Source of the DNA: Ureaplasma canigenitalium ATCC 51252
GTDB lineage: Bacteria > Bacillota_I > Bacilli_A > Mycoplasmatales > Mycoplasmoidaceae
Reading direction: 5' to 3'
DNA length: 64,000 bases
NCBI RefSeq assembly: GCF_000712165.1
Contig: NZ_JONZ01000004.1
Coordinates: 186,001-250,000, forward strand
The notes under the pieces are model-generated. The model did not search any database. It was not told the origin of the DNA and saw only the letters and a program-made list of their open reading frames with translations. The first letter of the stretch is position 1, and the number at the start of each line of letters is the position of its first letter. Made by a program: the position numbers and the translations under genes. Below, piece by piece: positions 9,951 to 21,388 of this stretch.

Positions 9951-12386
9951 ATGAAGAAATCAAAAATCGCTTTAATATCACTAACCAGTTTAGCCGCTGT
10001 TAGTGCGGTAGCGACAGGTATTGGTTTATCTGTTTATTTTAACAATCCCAAAAATAGTAACAAGAAAATTAATTCGTTAATTTATGAGCACAACCGTTAT
10101 CCCTTTCAAGACGGTAACCGTGATCTTGACCAAGTTATCGATTCAAGTTTTGATAATAACCTAAAGAAACTTGATCAAAATGACCCGGTAGCCCCTGAGG
10201 TAATTGAACCGCCTAAATTAATTATTCCTGACATTATTATCGATATTAAAGAAGAAAAACCAAAAATCGAAGAAAAGAAGGAAGAAGAACTTCCACCACC
10301 TCCTCCACCAGAAGAAAAGAAACCTGAACCAGAAAAACCTGAACAGCCTAAAAAGCAACCAGAACCAGAACCGCTTCCTCCACCTCCTCCACCCAAAAAA
10401 GAAGAACCAAAACCAACCCCTCCTCCACCACCTGAAAAGAAAGAAGAACTTCCTCCACCACCTCCCCCTGTTAAACCACAAATTCAAAAGAAGGAAGAAA
10501 AAAAAGAACCACCTAAAGCAAATCCACCAGTTGCTCAAGCACCAAAATTGCAGAAAAATAAACGTAAAATTAAGGTCGGCGACAAGTATGTTGAAATTAA
10601 CGTAGAAGAAGAACCGGTACGTCCACGACAAACTTTTGAAGAAGACAGACAAAAAGGTCTTCAAAACCGAAACCCTTATATTAGTCAAACAGTACCAAAA
10701 ATTAAGTCTTTTGAAGTTACTGACGAATTCCGTAATGCCAATGTTGAGTTTGGTCGAAAACGAATTCAAGGCATTAATAATATCCCGCAAGTTAAGTGGA
10801 TTACCGATGGTCAAATTCCTGATTCTGAACTAAAAGATTTCATGAATCAAAACCCAGATTTTTATAAGGGTTTATTCTATAAGTACTTTAGATTATTTGA
10901 ATCCCCTAATGTTGTTAATTTTTTAACCGAAGAAGGTAAAAAGAAATATCCGCAAATTAAAAATATTCAAGATCGTGATTTAAGATACATTACTTACCTT
11001 AAATATCTTGATTATACTAAGTTCACGAAACTTTCAAGTGAAGCGGAAAAAGAACTTAAAAAAGGATATACCCTTGGTGGCGAAGTTTATATTGAAGCCG
11101 ATGGTTCAATTAACTCACATACTTTTAGTCCACCTGCTGAAAACAACAATGTTATCGCAGAATACACACGAAACAATTACAAGCGACGTGTCTTTAGTTA
11201 TAACTCACCTTGAAAGAGAAGTCCTTCTGACATCTTAAACGGAAGCTATGATGGATGAATTAAAGATGATAAGACTAAGGAATATGCTCAAAAATATAAC
11301 TTTAATACGACTGACGGAATTGAAGTTAGTGAGTTAATTCGTGTTAAACCAATCAACGAACCTGGTCAAATTAACAAAGGTCTTGTTGTTAAAATTGATG
11401 CATCGAACCCTGCTGGTTATAAGAAAACTCTTGAATTAATTAATCAACTAAAAAATGCTGGTGAAAAGATTACTTCTTATCGTATTTTTAATATTGGTAA
11501 GAATGATACGAATCAATCTTTCTATAAGATTTTCGAAGCCCTTCCTGATGAACTTCCACAACTTGAATTATTCTTTGAAACACAAAACACTTCTTATCTA
11601 AAAGCGATTAAAAACAAGCATATTAAGGAACTTTCACTATATACTGGTGGTAACTCACTTCTTGATACATGGAACATTAATCCGCTCGCACTAAAAAATG
11701 TTGAATGAGTAAACACCGCTGACTATAATGTAAGTCGTGATTATGGCCGTGATGTAAAAGTTTACTCACGTATTACCTTTAACACTCTGAGTTTTGATGA
11801 TGAAGATTACCTTGAAGGTTCATCAAATCCGTTTGAATTAATTAACGATGGTTTAAGATTGGCTTACTGAGTAAGAAATAACGAAGGCTTCTTCCAAGGT
11901 GGTTTTGGTTCCGGTCTTAGTCCTGACCACGACGAACGTGGTAATAGTTATCCAACCGGTCTTGACCTTGGTAGAATGACAAAATTGAAATCACTTCGTG
12001 GCTTACGATTTAATGATCACTTAAAACCACAAAATGGATCAAGAAAATTAATTCTTCTTACTCTTCATAATGATGGTCCTGTTTTTGAAATTAGTGCTGA
12101 GGAATTGAATCAAGCTCAATTTAAAGATGTTATGTCTCTTGACCCTATGGTAAAAGCGAAAATTCTTTACAGCAATGGTTCGATTACGAACACAATAAGA
12201 GTGACCGGTGGTAATTTAAATTCAGATGGTTTAAGAAACCTTGCAGTCCTTAAAGAACTTGACCGTGATCACAATCTGAAAAAACTTCAAATTACTGACC
12301 AAAGTATCAAAGGACTTGTTTCAAGTTCAGGTTTTGGAGATATTGAAGTTGTTGATCCGTCAACATCTGATGTAGACTATATTTAG
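9951..12386 (+). CDS. mib: Mycoplasma immunoglobulin-binding protein (MIB)
   Basis: Encodes 811 residues. An N-terminal membrane anchor (residues about 5-27) is followed by a proline/glutamate/lysine-rich spacer (about 111-180, with repeated PPPPPP blocks) and then the MIB body. Recognisable MIB family stretches are NTADYNVSRDYG, SRITFNTLSFDDEDYLEGSS, INDGLRLAYWVRNNEGFFQGG and LSPDHDERGNSYPTGLDL. MIB binds the Fv part of host IgG at the cell surface and presents the heavy chain to the protease MIP. Length agrees with the family (about 750-850). Several UGA codons are Trp, so the gene is intact rather than broken at 11213. The MIP gene follows after 71 bases, the standard order. Which immunoglobulin class it prefers cannot be read from the sequence. 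Confidence 0.93.
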
Positions 12387-12455
12387 TGTATCTTCGAATT
12401 TTATCTTTATTTAGTATAATTTATTAAATATAAATAGATTAAATAAGAGATACAC
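12386..12455. repeat. Inverted repeat spanning the MIB-MIP gap
   Basis: GTGTATCT at 12386-12393 is perfectly complementary to AGATACAC at 12448-12455, immediately before the MIP start codon. A folded transcript would place the weak ribosome site AAGAGA (12445-12450) partly in the stem. Confidence 0.4.
12415..12420 (+). promoter_or_regulatory. Candidate -10 box for MIP
   Basis: A perfect TATAAT lies 37 bases before the MIP ATG. The expected -35 position is a poor match, so this is only a candidate promoter that would let MIP be transcribed separately from MIB. Confidence 0.4.
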
Positions 12456-12457
12456 AT

Positions 12458-15136
12458 ATGACTAAGAAAACGAAAAAGACATTAAGACTATTTAGTATCC
12501 TAGGTGGTAGCCTAGTTGCTATTAGTCTTTTTTCATCAGCAGTAGTGGCTTGTGTTAATAAAGGTAAAGAAGAAAAAGACGGTAAACAGAAAAAACCAGG
12601 TGAGAGTGGACCAGAGAAAAAAGAACCAACTCCACCTAAACAACCAGGAGAAAATGGTGAATCACATACCCCACCAAACAATAATGGTCAGGATGCTTCA
12701 AAAGATCGCAAGAAAAAAGAAGATGCTCTTGTTAAAGTGCTTCAAGATCTTATGATTAGTGTAACCCCAGACACTAGCAAGCTAAGCAATAAGGACATTA
12801 GCAAAGTGTTTTTATCTGAAATTAACGGATTTAAAAAAGATGATTTTAAAGTTAATATTGAAGGAAAAGACAAAGATAAAGTTCGTGTGCTTGATGTTAA
12901 GTATGAACCCGAATACACGAACGTAGTGATTCAAAACGGAAAAATTGAAGGTTTTCAAAATCCCGATGCCCCTATTGTTCCAATTAACGTAGTAACCGGA
13001 AAAGGAGTCGTTTCAGTCACTTTTTCATTTAGTGATGACAAAGATCAAAATCCGGTTACCGTTATTAAAAAAGCATCATTAAACGGTTTTAAGAAGAACA
13101 ACTTAGGAATTGATCATACAGGAGTTGTACTAGATCCTCAAACTTATTCTATCCGTAGCGGTTATGATGACTACAATAAGTTAGAAAATAACAACGAGCG
13201 TTTCTATCGTGATAATGATAAATTAGTTCGATTCCTTGTTAACGAGTTAGCATCAAATCCAAATTTTGCCGATACTCCTAAGGGAGATGAAAATTTCGGT
13301 CTTCTTTCAAAATACCGAAACGATGCCACTTTTACCAAAGAACAAATTGAAAAATTTGACGAAACTGCTGCAGGACTTGATATTCCTAAATTCCATAGTG
13401 CCGGTTTCCGTGATCTCGCTATCCCTTCATATAAGGATGGTCAATTTGAAGGTATCTCGTATCCAAAAACCAATGCTATTAGTCAAGGTCAACAGTACCC
13501 AACGAACAACTATCTACCAAAGATGCCTAGCTACCTTGATCTCTATAATCGAAGAATTGATTTAGCTTCTGGTGTTCCACGTATTCTTCCTAATGAAACA
13601 TACAGAGAAATTGCTCTGCAAACTTATTCTGTTAGTTATGGCCACATCTTAAATCCGATTGGACAAGACGGAAAACCTGCAGGAGAAACAGTCGGTTCAA
13701 CTGTAGGTACAATGTGAATCCTTGACTTTGAACAAACTGATAACCAAACATATCCTACAAAATGATTCTTTGCGACAAATGTCCATGTGGCTGAACATAT
13801 CACAAAGAATCTTGCTGGATTCTCGATGACGACAATTAAACCTACTGCACCAGTTAAAACCGATTTTGGATTCGCTCAAAGTGACGAGCATTTTGATACA
13901 AAAGTGTTTAACTTCATTCCTAACATTGATCACAATTCATTAAGTGGTACTGACGAAGAAAAAGCAAAACAATTACAAGATAAAACTCTTGCAGAAGTTA
14001 AAAAAGTTAATCAAGATGCTGTTAAGGTTATTTACGAAGGAAAATCATTTCTAAAAAACAACCCAAAAGACTATCTTACTCCTACACTAAAAGAACAATT
14101 TAAAGATGGTGATGTATTTGCTGACTTTGCTGTCGTAATGGTTGATTTTGAAAAATTGGTTAGCGAAAGTAAAGATCCGGAAGTTATGAAGTTAAAGGCA
14201 ATAGATCTTGCTAAAGAGATAACTCATGACTATGCTACTAAGACCGACAAACATATCAAGTTTATCCATAATTCTTACTTAAAAGACTATGATAAAGTTG
14301 ATACAAAAGCACATCGAAGAGAAATTGATCGTCCAGCTAACTACTTTAATAATAAGGATCAAATATTCTTGCTTGGTTACCCAAATGCTCTTTCTGACCG
14401 ATTCCCGTATATTGGTAAGACAGAAAAAGGGAATCTAAGTGAGAACGAATATAATGCCAAGTTAAATGCTGAAGCATCTCAACAAACTTCATTATGAGTT
14501 AATCAAAACCCTGCTTACTTCTTCGAAAACTTTATTGATAAAGAATCTAAGAAGAAGTTTAAAGAAATTGATTCAGGCTATAATTTTGATTTAAGCGATC
14601 AAATTTATAATCAAGGTAATATCCTTTCAAAAAACATTTCTTATTTAACTTTCACTAACAAACCAGGAGTTAGCGACATCTTCCTTGCCGCTCCATTCGC
14701 ACAAGACCGAAATACAGGCCGTCTTACTGCTTATATTGACAAGAATAATAAACAATACCTATCATATGGTCTTACATATATCCTACGTGACTATAGTCCA
14801 AAGGGTGGTTCATCTGGAAGTAGTATGAGAAATCAAAATAATGAGTTAATTGGGATTTACAACCGAAGTGATGAACAAACCAAAACAGGTCTAGCTACTG
14901 CTTTTAGAAGCGAAGGATTTGACTATAAGAATCTTTATGGTAATTATAATCTAGCTCAATACGACCTTATTTACGGAAATGGTAAAGACCAAAAAGAAGG
15001 TTCGTCATACCGTGAAGCACTTAAGAACCTATATAACGGTCAGCCTGGGAAGAAGACAAACCTTTTTAAAAATGGTTTTGAGGTTGACAATATACCAAAT
15101 GAATTTAAATTCGATGATACAAAAAAAGCTTCCTAG
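12458..15136 (+). CDS. mip: Mycoplasma immunoglobulin protease (MIP), DUF31 serine protease lipoprotein
   Basis: Encodes 892 residues. The signal peptide ends in a lipobox with Cys about residue 31 (SSAVVAC), so it is a surface lipoprotein; a Lys/Pro-rich spacer follows to about residue 90. The trypsin-like DUF31 domain shows a plausible triad: His at about 443 (TNVHVAE), Asp at about 556 (VFADFAVV) and Ser at about 786 (GGSSGSS). MIP cleaves the IgG heavy chain held by MIB, between VH and CH1. Translation past UGA (Trp) at 13715 and elsewhere is required. The stop TAG lies in the loop of the terminator and shares a CTAG palindrome with the dnaG stop on the other strand. Its partner gene mib is directly upstream. 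Confidence 0.93.
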
Positions 15137-15150
15137 GTGGAAGTTTTTTT
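15121..15150. terminator. Bidirectional terminator between MIP and dnaG
   Basis: AAAAAAA-CTTCC / GGAAG-TTTTTTT hairpin (one bulged G) that works on both strands. Both converging genes end inside it, at the CTAG (15133-15136) in its centre. Confidence 0.75.
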
Positions 15151-17067
15151 ATTTATTAGATATTTTTCCTTTATCTTTAACCAGTGCGATAATTTTTCTG
15201 AATTAATAGATACATCTTCACTAATATTGCTCTTTAATAAATTCATCCAATAATTGATTTTCTTGTTAATAACGAGCATTAAATAGTAATCAAGTTGCTT
15301 AACAAAAGACTCTTGTGAATCGTTTTCAACACTTCAGACATTATATTGGATACCATATTTAAAGTGCATAAATTTTGAGTTAATAATCGTTAAAAAACTT
15401 TTAATTTTTTCATCGTCAGGTATATATTCCTGATAGATATATTCGATAAAATGATTAATATCCTGGTCTATGTTTAAGTATGTTTTATCCCAATATCCTT
15501 CAATAATGGAAAAGTAAAATTTTGCTTTGGTATTTTCAAGGATTTCATCAATATATTCCTTGTTTAAGATAAATTTAATTTGCGAAGTAAACTTAAACAA
15601 TCAAAAAATTATTTGTTCAAGACAATTATATTCTCCGCTTGTATAACTACTATTAATAGGTGATATTTTATTATTATTTTTATTTAATAATTCTTTACCA
15701 AACATTCTCTCTTTAATGTAATTTTGCTTGTTCAAGATTTTCATTAATATTTCTCAAACATACTCTTCATCAAAGGAAGGAATTCTTTTCATTAGTTGAT
15801 TAAAATAGTTTGAAATATATTTGCTAGTTCCATAATTCTTAACATAATCGATTAATCTTTTAAACATACTCTCATTACTAGCAGGAGTATTGTTTTTTTC
15901 CTTCGGATGATTAATAATCAATCAAGTACAGTAATCAATTTGATTACTAATTAAATTCCTTGTTTTTTCATCACCATTTTTAATTAAATATTCATTCATA
16001 TCCTTTTCTGAAATTGCAGATTGATCAACGACAAAAACAACAAAGCCCTCTTCGAATAGGAAAGCACCTTGTTTTCTCGTGGTTATTTTTCCTGCATCAT
16101 CATTGTCAAAAGAAAGAACAACAACAGAAACATCGTTTTTTTTGAGTAAATTAATATGTTCCTTTGTCAGAGCAGTTCCCATTGTTCCAACTACATTTTG
16201 AAATCCGACTTTGTGAATACTTATTACATCAAAGAAACCTTCCGCAATGTAAATAACTCCATCTTCTCTAATACTAAAAAGAGCACGACTAAAATTATAA
16301 AGAGTATTTCTTTTTTGAAAGATATTCGTTTCTTTTGAGTTTTTATATTTAGAAACTTCTTTGTTTTGACTTAGAGTTCGACCACTAAAACCAATTAAAT
16401 TACCTAATTCATCGTCAATAGAAAAAATAATTCGGTCATTAAAATAGTCGGTATATAACCCGTTATCCTTTTTAGAAATTAGTGAATTTTCTTCGACCAT
16501 TTTAAATGAAAAATCATTAACTTTGTTCTGAACATATTCTTGATTACTAGATATATATTTAACAAAAGCATCGTTATCGTTGTAACCAATTTTGAAATAC
16601 TCAATATCTTCGGTAGTAATTAATCTTGATGATAAATAATTAAGTATATTTTCGTATTTCTTTAACTTTAAAAGATGAAGACATGTGAGATCAAAATAAA
16701 GTTTATTTAGTTCGTAAATCTTATTATTTTGATCACTGACTTCTTTTTGTTTGATGAGACGGTCACTAAGGTTTATGTCTAGGTTATATTTATTTATTAG
16801 TTTAATAACCGAATCAAAATAACTTAAATTATTTTTAAGTTGGTAATATTTAATGACATTACCACCAACACCACATCCAAAACATTTAAAGAGTTTTTTC
16901 TTAGGGCTTACAGTAAAACTTCCGGTTTTTTCGTTATGAAAAGGACAAAGACCTAGAAAATTATTCCCTTTTTTAGTTAAAGATACATCACTGGAAATAA
17001 CATCGACAATGTTTAATTCATCAACCACTCTACTTAACTCATCATTATAGTTTTTTGAATACTTCAT
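15133..17067 (-). CDS. dnaG: DNA primase DnaG
   Basis: Encodes 644 residues, slightly longer than typical primases. It makes RNA primers for replication. The N-terminal CHC2 zinc-binding domain is clear (CPFHNEKTGSF ... FKCFGCG, about residues 41-66), followed by the catalytic core with the TOPRIM motifs EGFFDVIS and FDNDDAGK. The helicase-binding C-terminal third is diverged and carries most of the UGA-encoded Trp residues, so a code-11 translation would wrongly stop at 15922. The start ATG lies inside the 3' end of glyS (23-base overlap). The stop TAG overlaps that of MIP. In Firmicutes, rpoD (sigma factor) usually follows dnaG; here it does not. Confidence 0.93.
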
Positions 17068-18457
17068 GTGATTCTCTTGAAAGATATTTGTTTAATTCAT
17101 TAAAAGCAACTCGTTTTTGCTTCATTGAGTTTCGTTCTCGAATGGTGAAAGTGATTGATTCATCTTTAAAGGAATCGTGATCAACGGTAAGACAATAAAT
17201 GGTACCAATCGCATCCTGGCGTCGATATCGTTTTCCAATTGACCCAGATTGGTCAAAAGTAGCACTAACACCCATTTCTAAAAGTTTTAGATAAAGTTCA
17301 TATGCTTCCTTTTTAAAAGTATTTATAAGAGGAAGAACACATATTTTGTATGGTGCGAGATCGTAATTTAAATCCATTACAATCCGTTCATCGTCATCAC
17401 CTATTTTCTCAATGTAAGTAACTTCGGTAAAAAGTGCATACATTAATCGCTCTAGACCAACAGAAGGTTCTACAACATGTGGAATGTATTTTTCATTAGT
17501 TAATGGATCAAGATAAGTAAGATCTTTTTTTGATAAATTTTGGTGAACAGTTAAATCGTAATTAGTTCTATAAGCAAGCCCATAAAGTTCACTAAATCCG
17601 TGAATAAAATTGTACTGAAAATCAATTGTTTTTTTAGAGTAATGAGACAATTCTTCTTTTGGGTGTTCGTGAATCCGTAGGTTTTTATCGCTTAAACCAA
17701 CCTTATTAATTAAGAAATCTCTAATTTTGTTTTCAAAATGAGAAAATTGATCATGAGCATACTCTTCCTTAAGAAAATATTCAATTTCCATTTGTTCGAA
17801 CTCACGTGTACGGAAAATGAAGTTACCAGGAGTAATTTCATTGCGGAATGCTTTTCCGATTTGTGCTACACCAAAAGGTAATTGTTTTCTCGATGATCGC
17901 TGAATATTTTTAAAGTTTGTAAAAATTCCCTGGGCCGTTTCAGGACGAAGGTAGACGATACTTTTCTTTTCATCAACAACACCCATACTAGTTTGAAACA
18001 TCAAATTAAATTGCCGAATATCAGTTCAATTAAATGATTTACAAGATGGACATTTAATTTGATTATCCAATAAAATTTTTTGGAATTGTTCGTTAGTAAA
18101 ATTTTCAGCAACTTGAATATTTTCATCAAAGTTTTCAATTAGTTTATCAGCACGGTAACGTGATTTACATTCTTTACAATCGATTAATGGGTCACTAAAA
18201 TTATCAATGTGACCAGAAGCTTTTCATACTAGCGGATTATAAATAATGGCACTATCAAGACCGACCATATCAGGAGCGGAAGTGACGAAGAAATCCCATC
18301 ATAATTTCTTTAAGTTATTTTTAAGTAGCACTCCAAGCGGCCCATAATCCCAAGCATTAGCAAGGCCATTGTAAATTTCTGAGTTAGGAAAAACATATCC
18401 TTGTGCTTTTAGGTGATTCACCAAATCAACTTGATTTTTAAAATAAATTTTACTCAT
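17045..18457 (-). CDS. glyS: Glycyl-tRNA synthetase, dimeric class II type
   Basis: Encodes 470 residues. It charges tRNA-Gly with glycine. The single-chain (homodimeric) bacterial/eukaryotic type is shown by [20 protein letters not shown] near the start, the [10 protein letters not shown] stretch, class II motif 2 around [14 protein letters not shown], and motif 3 at [12 protein letters not shown] Cys4 site is present (CKEC and CPSC in the insertion domain). The start is the ATG at 18457; the frame crosses UGA-Trp codons between 18004 and 18457. It is embedded in the era-recO-glyS-dnaG order known from Firmicutes and overlaps dnaG by 23 bases. Confidence 0.95.
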
Positions 18458-18516
18458 AAATTACCGATACTCTAAATTACATATTTATTAATAATATAGT
18501 AAACAACATTGATAAA

Positions 18517-19293
18517 TTAAGCAATTTGACGATTAAGTCAAAAATGATCCTTAAAATTTTTAATGAATTTAAGATTAATACCTAAATCATTTTTTAGTAA
18601 ATCATTTAGAAAAAAAAGAACACTAAAGAGAATTGAGTCATCGTCGATTTCAATAGATTCAGTCTTGTAACAAATTTTGATAAACATTTTAATCGTTGAT
18701 ACATCATAAACCTTCTCATTAAGCAAAAGGTTGTCATAACACGGTTTACAAATGACTCCGCGGTGTTTTTTACTAAAAGTATAAAGCATTGTTTGCTTTT
18801 CACATATTACACAATGATTAAGAATATATGTGACACCGTTTAGAAAAAGAAAATCAATGATACTGTAAATAGTAAGCATTAAATCATTTCCACCACGGTA
18901 GATTTCATACAAGTATTTTTGATATCAAAAAAACCAATGATGATTGAAATTATTGACTTGTTCAATTAAAAAATTAATAGTCGTTACTAAATAAGAATTA
19001 GAAATTTTTTGACCAACACTATCGAGAGTAAGAACTTTTTTTAATTTAGATAGTTTATCTTGTTTTTGGCTCTGAAAAAAAACCACATCAAGATAATTAC
19101 CAAAAATTAAATTACGACTATTTTTAGATGTAATTCTTTTAACTCCTTGCCCGAACATTGAGATTTTATGATAAGAAGAAAATGATGGATCAATTTCATC
19201 TTTAATTTCAAGGATAAAAATTAAGATTTCATCGAACACATCATAATCATAACGACTAATTAAATAACCAGTAGCATTTGTCTCTTTTTTCAT
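18517..19293 (-). CDS. recO: DNA repair protein RecO
   Basis: Encodes 258 residues. RecO helps load RecA onto gaps by displacing single-strand binding protein. The N-terminal OB-like domain begins MKKETNATGYLISRYDYDVFDEILI, and the C-terminal half carries the zinc-binding cysteines (CVICEKQ and CKPC). Sequence is strongly diverged, so the call also leans on position between era and glyS, which is the conserved Firmicute order. The frame crosses two UGA-Trp codons, at 18925 and 18538, and ends at TAA 18517. The start ATG overlaps the era stop by one base, indicating coupling. Confidence 0.85.
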
Positions 19294-20198
19294 TAATCTT
19301 CTTGACTATAACCAAAGGCTTTAAGACGATTAGGATCATTTCGTCAATCTTCTTCAACTTTAACAAAAAGATGAAGCATAATTTGACAATCAAATAGTTC
19401 TTCAAGTAATTTACGACTTGTCATTCCGATTTCTTTGATTTTTGTTCCACCTTTTCCAATTACAATCGGTTTATGTGATTTTTTTTCTACAACAAGATTT
19501 GCATTAATGTATCACATATGACGTTCTTGATTGTATTCTTCACGTTCAATTTCAACATTGATCCCATGAGGTACTTCTTGTTTTAAAACTTCAAGACACA
19601 CCTTACGGATTGTTTCACGAACCATAAACTTATCATTTTGTTCTTCAACTTCAAAAACATAATCACTAACGACATTAGTAAAACTATATTTCTTGATTAA
19701 TTCAAGAATTTTTTTTGCATCGTCAGTATTCATCGCAGAAAGGTAAATAACTTCTTTTGGATGAAGTTTGGTTTTTAATTCTTCAATATGTTTATCAAGT
19801 GATTTACGGTCAGTTACTTGATCCATTTTATTAATTAATAAAAAAATGTTTTCCTTCTTTTGGTTAATAATTTCTTCAATTAGTTGTGTATCATCTTCCC
19901 GGTTGAAGTTTCGTGCGTCAATCATATAAAGAACAATATGAGCTTCGTTTAGAGTGCTTTTTACTTCATCGTTTAAGAAATGATCAAGTTTGAATTTTGG
20001 AATATGGAATCCTGGTGTATCAATAAATAAAATAGTTGCTGTCTCGTCCTTGTAGGTAGCACGGATTGCATTTCTTGTTGTTTGTTGTTTGTTGCATACA
20101 ACACATATCGGTTTATTATTAATGGAATTCATTAATGTTGACTTACCAACATTTGACTTTCCAATAATAGCTACCTTCGCATATTTTACTTCATTCAT
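19293..20198 (-). CDS. era: GTPase Era
   Basis: Encodes 301 residues, the usual length. Era is a GTPase that binds the 3' end of 16S rRNA during 30S assembly. G1 (GKSNVGKST, residues about 13-21), G3 (DTPGFH) and G4 (NKMDQ) are present, and the C-terminal KH RNA-binding domain shows IVIGKGGTKIKEIG. An in-frame UGA (Trp) at about 19512 separates the GTPase part from the KH domain in a standard-code reading. It sits 4 bases after ybeY and overlaps recO by one base. Confidence 0.96.
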
Positions 20199-20202
20199 AA
20201 GA

Positions 20203-20646
20203 TTACCCCCTCATAATTTTAAAATAATCAAGAATTTCGTCCTGAAAACCAAACATTATTGCAGCATCATCTTCTTCGATATGATCATACCCTAGAACAT
20301 GGAGTAAACCATGTGTAAAAAGAAAATTAATCTCACGATAAACCGAATGTTGATATTCTTTTGCTTGGTCAACCGCAACAGGATAGCATATGTAAATTTC
20401 ACCAAGGGCAAAAGAAATAAAACCTGACTCATCAAAAGCAAACGAAATGACATCAGTTTCACGGTCTTTATTTCGATATTTGTGATTAATAACCCTAATC
20501 TCTGCTCGATCTACTATATTGACCTCTAAAAAACGGTTTGTATTTAATTTTAATTTAGAGAAAACATAAGCGGCAATATTATCAAATATTGGCTTGTATG
20601 TTTTGGTATCAAATTCGTCAACACTGCTGTAGATATTAATTTCCAT
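20203..20646 (-). CDS. ybeY: Endoribonuclease YbeY
   Basis: Encodes 147 residues. YbeY is a zinc-dependent endoribonuclease for 16S rRNA 3' end maturation and ribosome quality control. The diagnostic metal site HGLLHVLGYDH (H-x3-H-x5-H, residues about 112-122) is intact, preceded by RNKDRETDVISFAF. The gene is directly upstream of era, as in many Firmicutes, and is separated from the upstream hypothetical gene by a single base. Confidence 0.96.
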   Translation of the reverse strand: MEINIYSSVDEFDTKTYKPIFDNIAAYVFSKLKLNTNRFLEVNIVDRAEIRVINHKYRNKDRETDVISFAFDESGFISFALGEIYICYPVAVDQAKEYQHSVYREINFLFTHGLLHVLGYDHIEEDDAAIMFGFQDEILDYFKIMRG

Positions 20647-20647
20647 A

Positions 20648-21388
20648 TTAGTAATATTTCTTTAAATCAATAATTCCATCATATATTTGGATAATTAAAT
20701 GATAATCAATAAAAAGCGATAAGTTGTTATTAAAGTACTGCAAAAGTTTAAAAAAATGAGTTTTCGCATTTTTTATTATTTTTTTACTCTGTGCATTTTC
20801 AATAATAAATTCAATAATGAATTTAATTGTTTGAAAAAAACCGCTTTGGTTTTTTAGAATTAAATCGACAAGTCGATTATGATGCATCACATAATTTCTT
20901 ATCTCACGGAGCAGTTGACAGTCGATTTTTAATTGTTTTTTTTCGAGTTCGCCAATAATATAAACAGCTTCCGAAATCGAAATCCTAGTAAAGATATTTT
21001 GAAAATAGGGAAACATTAACTTTTCGTCTACTTTAATCAGTTGTGGAAAATAGTGATCAATATTTTCAATATTTTTTTCATTAATTAAAGTTCAAAGTTT
21101 AACCTTAACTAAATGCTCGAAAACTGAAATCAGGGACATAATAAAGCAACGAAGGTAAAATTCAATGTTTCCAATAACCCTGAGATGTTTAAAATCAAGA
21201 CTCTTCGCTCTAAAAAGTGGTATTAAATTTATCAAATGAAAAGGGTCGCAACGATACTTTAAGTACGATAAAATATAACCAATATTTTGTCTTGTAATCC
21301 TTAAACCTTTCACAGATAAAATATAAAAAATAGCACTATAAATTTTATTGTTTTTAATAAATGCTGTAGCTTGTTTATAATTTAGAAT
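20648..21388 (-). CDS. Hypothetical protein with possible ATT start
   Basis: A continuous frame of up to 246 residues ends one base before ybeY. I do not recognise it. It is rich in Ile, Leu, Tyr and basic residues, with amphipathic helical character but no signal peptide or lipobox; the sequence MHHNRL stands out but is not a complete HD site. The only strong ribosome site, AAAGGAGG (21401 to 21394), lies 5 bases before an ATT codon (21388) that is in frame, and no ATG occurs until far inside. GTG at 21313 is the first ordinary start but has no ribosome site and would lose about 25 residues that read like protein. Probably co-transcribed with ybeY-era-recO-glyS-dnaG. Confidence 0.6.

Noticed and set aside
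10218-10814. 198-residue minus-strand open frame opposite the MIB proline-rich region, rich in Trp, Arg and Phe
   Set aside because: It is the antisense reading of the repeated proline codons; composition is unnatural and no ribosome site is present. MIB on the plus strand explains the DNA.
11213-12386. MIB, MIP, dnaG, recO, SecDF and others looking like strings of broken genes
   Set aside because: The breaks are all TGA codons in conserved Trp positions. With genetic code 4 the frames are continuous, so these are intact genes, not pseudogenes.
12670-12720. Repetitive Lys/Pro codons in the lipoprotein spacers as tandem repeats or CRISPR-like arrays
   Set aside because: The similarity is at the amino acid composition level only; there are no regular direct repeats with unique spacers.
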